12,858 nt of DNA from Lachnospira sp. UBA5912 (lineage in GTDB: Bacteria; Bacillota; Clostridia; Lachnospirales; Lachnospiraceae). The notes beneath the pieces were generated by a model, which worked only from the letters and a program-made list of their open reading frames with translations, had not been told where the DNA came from and did not search any database. Each line of letters opens with the position of its first letter. The stretch's first letter is position 1. Shown one piece after another: positions 7,609-12,858 of the stretch. A program made the translations under genes and the position numbers. The DNA lies in contig DJDY01000121.1 in the NCBI GenBank assembly GCA_002435585.1, positions 1-12,858 of the forward strand, read 5' to 3'.

Positions 7609-8919
7609 TTAGCAATATTTCTTTCCATTCACCACAATATTCTCTATTGTTTCAGGATGTCCCTGTAAAGGTTCTATCTTAACGAATTCCTTACAACCTA
7701 AGCATGTCACATCTTCCATATTCATATTCTTAAAATATGGAATATCATCTTCGTTATCCATGGCTATAGTTTCATTTCTGTTAAGAAGATTCAGGACATA
7801 TGACATAGTGAGTATGATTCCCTCACCCTTTATATTAATCATGTTAATATTACGGATTGTTATATTCTCTACAACGCCTCCACGTCCTAATGCACTCTTC
7901 ATCCTTACACCGACATCAGTTCCTGTAAATGTACAATTCTCAACAAGTATATCTTTAACACCTCTTGACATTTCGCTTCCTATTACAAAGCCACCATGAC
8001 CTTCATTAACAAGGCAGTCGTGTACATATATGTTACTGCATGGACCTTCTATCGTTCTTGCAACTGCATTCTTTCCTGACTTTATACATATAGCATCATC
8101 ACCTGTTTCAAATACACTGTGATGAATATGCACATCTGTGCATGATTCAACATCTATGCCATCACCATTCTGTGCGTAATATGGATTACGTACATTTACA
8201 TGGTCAACTGTAAGACTTTTACAGAAAAACGGATGTATATTCCAGGCTGGTGAATTCATAAATGTAACTCCCTGTAACAGCACATTTCTGCAATATCTTA
8301 AGCTTATCATAACTGGTCTGTAGAAATCATAATAATCTGCTGCCTTATCAAGTACATCCTCTGTGTCTCCCTGGATATTCTTCTCATTGCCTATAAGACT
8401 TGACTTAGATGGCATCCATACCTCTGTTTCTTTAGTAGCAAACACATTATTGCTCTTTTTAAGAAGTGCCTCCCACTGCTTGTCTGTCACCTTGAATCTC
8501 TTGACTGGGCGCCATTCATCACCACTTCCATCTATGATTCCTTCTCCTGTTATAGCAATATTTTCTGCATTCTCTGCTGTTACTGGTGAAACTGTACGTA
8601 TGCACTGCTGGCCTTCATAGTTAGTTATCACTAAATGATAGTCTTCTTTAGACTTTATAAACTTAAGCATAGCCTGACTTTCAAGATGAAGATTAATTCC
8701 TGACAATATACGTATAGGAGCACATGCCCATATGCCTGCTGGCACTACTATAGTTCCGCCACCATTTTCAGATAAACTTTTTATTGCATTGTTAATAATT
8801 ACTGCATTGTCATGTCCTGTCTTAACATCAAGCTTTCCGCTCACTGCACCAAGCTCATCTATTGATACTCTTACATCCTTAAACTCTGGAATAACCACAT
8901 TATAATCTTCTCTATACAC
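7609..8919 (-). CDS. glycoside hydrolase family 28 polygalacturonase, cytoplasmic
   Basis: A right-handed parallel beta-helix pectin hydrolase of 436 residues that cuts alpha-1,4-galacturonosyl bonds. The GH28 catalytic blocks are all present: NGDGIDVE with Asp253 (the NTD block of plant and fungal enzymes), TGDDAICIKSG with Asp274-Asp275, NEGHGGFVIGSE with His308, and VRMKS (R339-M-K341) for carboxylate binding. An N-terminal GGGTIVVPAGIW block is typical of the bacterial exo-acting type. There is no signal peptide, so it should work inside the cell on imported oligogalacturonides, releasing monomers or dimers for the uronate pathway. The start is GTG (8917-8919), fixed by GGAGG at plus 8927-8931 with a 7-base gap and by the fold beginning directly after. 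Residues about 136-195 form a lid-like insert. Exo versus endo action cannot be decided from motifs alone, though the intracellular site favours exo. No transporter or uronate gene lies nearby. Confidence 0.93.
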   Translation of the reverse strand: MYREDYNVVIPEFKDVRVSIDELGAVSGKLDVKTGHDNAVIINNAIKSLSENGGGTIVVPAGIWACAPIRILSGINLHLESQAMLKFIKSKEDYHLVITNYEGQQCIRTVSPVTAENAENIAITGEGIIDGSGDEWRPVKRFKVTDKQWEALLKKSNNVFATKETEVWMPSKSSLIGNEKNIQGDTEDVLDKAADYYDFYRPVMISLRYCRNVLLQGVTFMNSPAWNIHPFFCKSLTVDHVNVRNPYYAQNGDGIDVESCTDVHIHHSVFETGDDAICIKSGKNAVARTIEGPCSNIYVHDCLVNEGHGGFVIGSEMSRGVKDILVENCTFTGTDVGVRMKSALGRGGVVENITIRNINMINIKGEGIILTMSYVLNLLNRNETIAMDNEDDIPYFKNMNMEDVTCLGCKEFVKIEPLQGHPETIENIVVNGKKYC

Positions 8920-8969
8920 AATAAATCCTCCATTTCACAATGCCTGAATTTTATTATAAATTAATATAT

Positions 8970-9049
8970 TCTGGTACTTGAATTAAATTATACTCCTATG
9001 CTACAATACTTTATATTATAGGTAATAAGTACTATTGTATAGTACCAGA
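8970..9049. promoter_or_regulatory. GTAC-core half-sites in the GH28 control region
   Basis: TCTGGTACT (8970-8978) and AGTACCAGA (9041-9049) are perfect 9-base inverted copies 62 bases apart. A third copy forms a local hairpin with the second: GTACTA (9029-9034) and TAGTAC (9040-9045) around TTGTA. A minus-strand TATAAT at plus 9015-9020 lies between them, so the paired sites would cover the -35 region of a GH28 promoter and the distant copy its transcribed leader. This pattern suits a regulator that binds two places and loops the DNA. No regulator gene is in the window. Confidence 0.45.
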
Positions 9050-9087
9050 GGAGCACTTGTATATTCTATAAATATATTGTCATAACC

Positions 9088-9111
9088 TTGACTATTATAG
9101 TCAATCGACTA
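9088..9111. promoter_or_regulatory. overlapping dyads upstream of the diguanylate cyclase gene
   Basis: TTGACTA (9088-9094) and TAGTCAA (9098-9104) form a perfect palindrome around TTA, and TAGTC (9098-9102) pairs again with GACTA (9107-9111). The left half doubles as a TTGACT -35-like box, but no -10 sits at a normal distance. A dimer-binding operator is the simplest reading. Confidence 0.4.
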
Positions 9112-9144
9112 AAATATTATATATAGTGCCATAATTAAAAGCTC

Positions 9145-9178
9145 AAGTTGAAAACAATAAGCATATAATAATCAACTT
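9145..9178 (+). promoter_or_regulatory. candidate -10 box flanked by an inverted repeat
   Basis: TATAAT at 9164-9169 lies about 40 bases before the cyclase start and is framed by a perfect 7-base inverted repeat, AAGTTGA (9145-9151) and TCAACTT (9172-9178). No good -35 hexamer is found at 16-18 bases, so this promoter may need an activator. Confidence 0.4.
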
Positions 9179-9207
9179 AATATTATCAGAAAGGATAATA
9201 AACAATC

Positions 9208-10896
9208 ATGCAGAATATATTTTTCAATAATAAAAAGCAGCGTTTTAACAACAAGTTTAATATAATTACAAAATCATCCGCTGTCAATATAAGTATATGT
9301 TTTATCCTTACTGCTTTTTTATTCTTAGGCATGGCTATATATTTTAATACAAGAATAAATGGATTATGTCTTAATAATGAGGCAATCCGCACAATATCTG
9401 ATAATTATAATATAAGTTATAATAACCATCATTCATCAATTAATCTTCCTGCCAGGATTAATGAAGATACGAATTCTATAACTCTTACACGTTTTATTCA
9501 TGCTGATGAGCTGGCTGGGGATTATATCTCTTTTTTTGCATATAATTCAGCAGTCAATGTATACGTTGACCAGAATGAGGTATATAGTGAGTCTGATATA
9601 ACCGATTTTTCAGGCTTTGCAAGACCATCCCACTGGTATTTCATAAAGGTTCCACAGCGTGGTTTTAATCTTACTATCACTATGGATTCAAGACTGGATA
9701 TAAAAAACCTTTTAGATATTTCAACTGGAACCAAAAGCGCACTTATATATAATATATTAGGCAGCCATGCATTCCAGATGATAACTGGTGCTCTTGCCTG
9801 CATATGTGGAATTATGCTTTTAATAACATCATTGATAATAAAGGCTGATTTGAACAAAAGACTCCGCTGGCTCGGACTTATATCTATACTTGCCGGCGTA
9901 TGGACCATATGTAATTCCACTGTTCTTCAGATATTTTTCAGCAAAGGAACATTTACATCGTATATAGGATATTGCTGTTATTTTGTATTTCCAATTACAG
10001 TAACAGGTTTTTTACTCACATTTGACAGATTTAAAGAAGAAACTTATATGTATGCCACCTACTGGTGCCAGACAATCATACTTGTTGCCATATTTGCCAT
10101 GCAACTTATGGGACTTGTAATCATTTCTAATCTTTTGTGGATTGTCCATATTGAGGTGTTGGGCATTACATTATCTGTTGTTATTACATATATTAAAAAC
10201 TGGAAAACAATTACAACTAAAGAGCTTGATGTATTCATAGCAATTATAATAATATCATTCTTTCTTATTCTTGATATCATACGTTATTACTCAAACAGCT
10301 CTGCTTTCGGACGCATAAGATTCTCCGTATATGGTGTTGTATTACTGCTTATATATTTCAGTTTTTCTATATTTCATGTTATCAAAGAGAATTTTGTACA
10401 AAGTACACGTAACGAAATATACAAAGAACTTGCTTTCACAGATGCAATGACACATATAAATAACCGCTCAGCCTTTGAACTTGCCATGGAAAAGGAAAGA
10501 AACAACTCGGATTCACATGGATATATACTTATTGCGGACCTTAACAACCTTAAACATGTCAATGATACATATGGACACCATTACGGCGATGAAGCCATTA
10601 AAAACACCGCAAGACTTATACATGAAAGTTTCAATGAAATAGGCAAATGTTACCGCATAGGTGGTGACGAATTCTGCGTTATAGCCAGTGATGCCAACAA
10701 AGATATCATTAATGAATGCCTAAAAACCTTTCATCAGGCTGTTAAAGATATTGCTGATACAACAAGCTACCCATATTCTGTAGCCACAGGCTATGGTGCA
10801 ATTGATGAAAGCGGAATAGATAACTGTTTCAAAGTCGTAGATTCTATTATGTATGCTAATAAAATTAAAAGTAAAAAGAGCCGCAGAACACAGTGA
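9208..10896 (+). CDS. 7TM-sensor diguanylate cyclase (GGDEF)
   Basis: A 562-residue membrane-bound cyclase that makes c-di-GMP from two GTP. Order: a short cytoplasmic tail, one helix (about 26-46), an extracytoplasmic domain of about 140 residues, seven helices (about 187-393), then a GGDEF domain (about 408-555). This is the layout of 7TMR-DISM-type receptors, whose outer domain often binds carbohydrates, although the outer domain here is not clearly recognisable. The catalytic domain is complete: FTDAMTHINNR, metal-binding Asp444 in IADLNNLKHVND, the GHHYGDEA block, and an intact GGDEF at 485-489. The usual RxxD inhibitory site five residues before GGDEF reads NEIG, so product feedback through the I-site is probably absent. 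AAAGGA at 9190-9195 lies 12 bases before the ATG, rather far. It is divergent from GH28 and ends 56 bases before the convergent CdhC-like gene. Confidence 0.9.
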   Translation: MQNIFFNNKKQRFNNKFNIITKSSAVNISICFILTAFLFLGMAIYFNTRINGLCLNNEAIRTISDNYNISYNNHHSSINLPARINEDTNSITLTRFIHADELAGDYISFFAYNSAVNVYVDQNEVYSESDITDFSGFARPSHWYFIKVPQRGFNLTITMDSRLDIKNLLDISTGTKSALIYNILGSHAFQMITGALACICGIMLLITSLIIKADLNKRLRWLGLISILAGVWTICNSTVLQIFFSKGTFTSYIGYCCYFVFPITVTGFLLTFDRFKEETYMYATYWCQTIILVAIFAMQLMGLVIISNLLWIVHIEVLGITLSVVITYIKNWKTITTKELDVFIAIIIISFFLILDIIRYYSNSSAFGRIRFSVYGVVLLLIYFSFSIFHVIKENFVQSTRNEIYKELAFTDAMTHINNRSAFELAMEKERNNSDSHGYILIADLNNLKHVNDTYGHHYGDEAIKNTARLIHESFNEIGKCYRIGGDEFCVIASDANKDIINECLKTFHQAVKDIADTTSYPYSVATGYGAIDESGIDNCFKVVDSIMYANKIKSKKSRRTQ

Positions 10897-10952
10897 TTAT
10901 ATATACAAACAAAGATATATAAAAAGCAGAAATATAAACTAAAAATACGTTT

Positions 10953-11705
10953 TTAAAAATAAAGTTTTTTATGTAAGTCTTTCATACCATCTATCTCATC
11001 ACACAATTCCCTGCTGGAACACGTAGAACAATCCATCACAAGTCCATTAAATATGTGATTAAGTGAGTCTGTAATCTGTTCCAGCCTGTGCGCCACACTA
11101 CGCAGCAATCCATAATCTGCTGTCTTACTTGTCACGAAATATATCTGTACAGCCTCCACCTCTTTACGCTTTTTATACGCATTTATCATCTCGGAACCTA
11201 TATGTGAAAATGTCATTCCTTTTTCTAATGCCTCTCTTGATACTCTTACTGGTTCTCTCTCCTTAACGGATGATATTCTCATCATATACCCCTTCGGATA
11301 ATTATGATATCTTACATAGTCAACAGCCCGGAGCACTGAATACAACGCTTCCTTATTTTTTTCCTGTATTGTTCTTATATATGACTCATTAAGCCTTATC
11401 AGTGTAAATCTTGCATATGATATATCTTCCGTTATATCTGAAAGATCATCTCCTATAAGATACACTCCATCACTATCAACATACTTATCTGACGTAGTAA
11501 ATGCTATTGAACTGACTGCCTCATTCATACCACCTCCAAGCTCATATGCCATATCACTTCTTAGCACAAGGCTTTCCTGACTGGTAACTTCCCATGATTC
11601 ATCTGGTGAAAGCTCTTTTATATCTCCGCATTGCCCTGACTGGAAATATTCTTTTAATTCTGATATATCTTTATCATAAATACTTATTCTGTATGTGTTA
11701 TCCAT
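10953..11705 (-). CDS. acetyl-CoA synthase (CdhC/AcsB) middle-domain-like protein
   Basis: A 250-residue soluble protein. From memory of Moorella AcsB, it aligns with the middle part of acetyl-CoA synthase: MAYELGGGMNEA (about 52-63) with MYVEMGGNRTPA, DGVYLIGDDLSDI with GKIEVIGPDIDQI, and RVSREALEKGMTFSHIGSEM with RVSKDAVAKGFRFKNYGEIL, followed by VEAVQIYFVTS with VDRVQVTIFTD. It then ends in a Cys cluster, DCSTCSSRELC (Cys226, Cys229, Cys235), where the synthase has the first three Fe-S ligands of its A-cluster. The fourth Fe-S ligand and the Cys-Gly-Cys nickel ligands are absent because the protein stops 15 residues later. It therefore cannot be a working acetyl-CoA synthase; it may hold an Fe-S cluster or zinc. 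It starts 9 bases after the small membrane protein gene and is the third gene of the activase operon. The alignment is recalled, not computed. Confidence 0.65.
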   Translation of the reverse strand: MDNTYRISIYDKDISELKEYFQSGQCGDIKELSPDESWEVTSQESLVLRSDMAYELGGGMNEAVSSIAFTTSDKYVDSDGVYLIGDDLSDITEDISYARFTLIRLNESYIRTIQEKNKEALYSVLRAVDYVRYHNYPKGYMMRISSVKEREPVRVSREALEKGMTFSHIGSEMINAYKKRKEVEAVQIYFVTSKTADYGLLRSVAHRLEQITDSLNHIFNGLVMDCSTCSSRELCDEIDGMKDLHKKLYF

Positions 11706-11714
11706 GTTTATTAG

Positions 11715-11894
11715 TTAGGCCTTTCCACTTTTCCTGTTTCTTCTGTCCCTTGACCAGTTATAATATGCTGTTAAAGGCTTTATAAGCGCTGCAGCAAACT
11801 TCATATCAAGATTAAAGAAGTATATAATAAGCGAAAGTATGAACAACACGATAAATACTACTATTACTATTCCTAATATTTTAAATATAATCAC
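11715..11894 (-). CDS. small single-helix membrane protein, GTG start
   Basis: An unrecognised 59-residue protein. It starts with GTG at 11892-11894, with AGAGG at plus 11903-11907 and an 8-base gap. Residues 2-27 are one long hydrophobic helix (IIFKILGIVIVVFIVLFILS and onward), followed by an amphipathic stretch LDMKFAAALIKPLTAYYNW and a basic tail SRDRRNRKSGKA, which suggests the C-terminus is cytoplasmic. It lies 29 bases after the activase stop and 9 bases before the CdhC-like start, so it is almost surely translated from the same mRNA. It could anchor its partners to the membrane, but that is inference from position only. It is easily missed because of the GTG start and small size. Confidence 0.75.
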   Translation of the reverse strand: MIIFKILGIVIVVFIVLFILSLIIYFFNLDMKFAAALIKPLTAYYNWSRDRRNRKSGKA

Positions 11895-11923
11895 TTTATT
11901 TTCCTCTTTTTGATTATTAAAGG

Positions 11924-12721
11924 CTAGTTTTTAGATGCGTGCAGCCTTGCGTACTCTGCTGCTCCTAGTGCTCCCATAAGCTGTGGGTCTATAGGCAGCT
12001 CTACAACTTTTACCTTAAGCACCTTCTCTATCGCCTGCTTCAACCCTTCATTCTTGGCACATCCGCCAGTAAGAGTAACAGAATCAACAACTCCGGCTTT
12101 TTTTGCCATAACAAAACATCTTTTGGCTACAGAAAGTTCTATGCCGGCCGCTATCTCATCCATCGGCTTTCCTTCACCTACAAGCGATATAACTTCACTT
12201 TCAGCAAACACTGCACACTGCGCTGTTATCGGTATAACATTCTTAGCTGACAGTGAGAGCTTTGAGAATTCATCAAGGCTCATCTCAAAGGCTCTTGCCA
12301 TGGACTCGAAAAACCTTCCAGTTCCTGCTGCACATTTATCATTCATAGCAAAGTTAAGTACTGTTCCATCTGTATCTATGGCAATTCCCTTAACATCCTG
12401 CCCACCTATATCTATGATAGCTTTGACCGATGGGTCTGTCACATGTACTCCCATGGCATGGCAGCTTATCTCTGATATATTCTCATCTGCAAAAGGTACC
12501 TTATTACGTCCATATCCTGTTCCAATAAGATATGCAAGTTCCTCTGTGCTGTCAAGTCCGTCTACCTGGCTTATTGCCACATCGAGGGCATCCTTAGCAC
12601 TTAATACTGGATTGATTCTGCTTCTTTTAGTAACATCTGCCACTATCTTTCCATCTTCATCTAATATTACGCATTTCGTATATGTACTTCCGGCATCACA
12701 GCCGCCATAAAACCTGCTCAT
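11924..12721 (-). CDS. 2-hydroxyacyl-CoA dehydratase activase (BadF/BadG/HgdC family ATPase)
   Basis: A 265-residue ASKHA-fold ATPase of the archerase type. As a homodimer it carries one [4Fe-4S] cluster and uses ATP to push an electron at very low potential into a partner enzyme. Motifs: phosphate 1 GGCDAGSTYTK (6-16), IGTGYGRNKVPF (66-77), phosphate 2 IDIGGQD (103-109), and the adenosine loop LTGGCAKN near the C-terminus. The cluster ligands are Cys130 (NDKCAAGTGRF) and Cys169 (ITAQCAVFAESEV), matching Cys127 and Cys166 of Acidaminococcus HgdC. GGAGG at plus 12726-12730 lies 4 bases before the ATG. Known partners are 2-hydroxyacyl-CoA dehydratases, benzoyl-CoA reductases and double-cubane cluster reductases. 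None is encoded downstream in this operon, and a promoter directly upstream shows that this is the first gene, so its partner is elsewhere or is one of the two unusual downstream products. Confidence 0.93.
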   Translation of the reverse strand: MSRFYGGCDAGSTYTKCVILDEDGKIVADVTKRSRINPVLSAKDALDVAISQVDGLDSTEELAYLIGTGYGRNKVPFADENISEISCHAMGVHVTDPSVKAIIDIGGQDVKGIAIDTDGTVLNFAMNDKCAAGTGRFFESMARAFEMSLDEFSKLSLSAKNVIPITAQCAVFAESEVISLVGEGKPMDEIAAGIELSVAKRCFVMAKKAGVVDSVTLTGGCAKNEGLKQAIEKVLKVKVVELPIDPQLMGALGAAEYARLHASKN

Positions 12722-12754
12722 ATGTCCTCCATATCTTCCTTTTCTTTTGCGCTC

Positions 12755-12763
12755 ATTATATCA
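12755..12763 (-). promoter_or_regulatory. extended -10 promoter of the activase operon
   Basis: On the minus strand the sequence reads TGATATAATG, a perfect TATAAT -10 with the extended TGn motif, 34 bases before the activase ATG. The -35 region (about plus 12778-12783) is poor, which is normal for an extended -10 promoter. Confidence 0.6.
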
Positions 12764-12780
12764 TAATTTATTTTTTAACA

Positions 12781-12858
12781 TCCATGCACTCACGAACCCG
12801 TGCTTACGCACTCTTTCGTCCTGCTTCGCATGACCGTTCGTTCGTTAATGGCGCAAGA
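12781..12858. other. GC-richer edge segment with overlapping hairpins
   Basis: Base composition jumps to roughly half G+C. CACG (12791-12794) pairs with CGTG (12799-12802), and GTGC (12800-12803) pairs with GCAC (12808-12811), so two hairpins compete. A short tandem of GTTC units lies at 12836-12845. No gene can be supported; it resembles a dispersed intergenic repeat or the end of a transcription unit beyond the window. Confidence 0.3.

Noticed and set aside
9088..9120. TTGACT with TATTAT as a promoter for the cyclase gene
   Set aside because: The spacer would be 21 bases, too long for sigma-A; kept only as a dyad.
12054..12710. Plus-strand 218-codon ORF opposite the activase gene
   Set aside because: The opposite strand encodes a complete activase with all motifs; this frame is a Ser/Pro-rich shadow.

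Overview
The window is AT-rich (about 36% G+C by eye) with strong GGAGG-type ribosome binding sites, two GTG starts and sigma-A-type promoters. Together with the gene content (intracellular pectin hydrolase, 2-hydroxyacyl-CoA dehydratase activase, 7TM diguanylate cyclase, two MATE exporters), this suggests a gut Lachnospiraceae firmicute; a pectin user such as Lachnospira (Eubacterium) eligens would fit, but the species is inference. No rRNA, tRNA, IS element or CRISPR array was seen.

Layout. 109-2007 (+): a TTGACA/TAAAAT promoter and two acetyltransferases, a small GNAT and an Eis-like GNAT with an SCP2-type C-terminal domain. 2008-2275: a rich regulatory gap with a perfect consensus promoter, two dyads and a strong intrinsic terminator. 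2276-3600 (+): a MATE exporter broken by a one-base frameshift near its 3' end. 3618-4295 (-): an MsAcT-like SGNH/GDSL esterase, convergent with the MATE gene. 4561-5469 (-): an AAC(3)-family acetyltransferase. 5634-5899 (+): a small exported cationic peptide gene, also frameshifted, followed by an 18-bp-stem terminator. 6073-7416 (-): a second MATE exporter. 7609-8919 (-): a cytoplasmic GH28 polygalacturonase with a GTG start. 9208-10896 (+): a 7TM-sensor diguanylate cyclase, divergent from GH28. 10953-12721 (-): a three-gene operon of a [4Fe-4S] ATP-dependent activase, a 59-residue membrane protein with a GTG start, and a protein resembling the middle domain of acetyl-CoA synthase (CdhC/AcsB), read from an extended -10 promoter.

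Functional reading. The left two thirds is rich in small-molecule modification and export (three acetyltransferases, two MATE pumps, one acyl esterase). The GH28 enzyme lacks a signal peptide, so it should act on imported oligogalacturonides; the neighbouring sensor cyclase shares its control region but not necessarily its function. The most unusual element is the right-hand operon, which pairs an ATP-driven low-potential electron donor with a truncated acetyl-CoA-synthase-like protein that keeps a Cys cluster but cannot form the Ni A-cluster. Two apparent single-base losses (near 3490 and 5766) are either recent pseudogenisation or sequencing errors.
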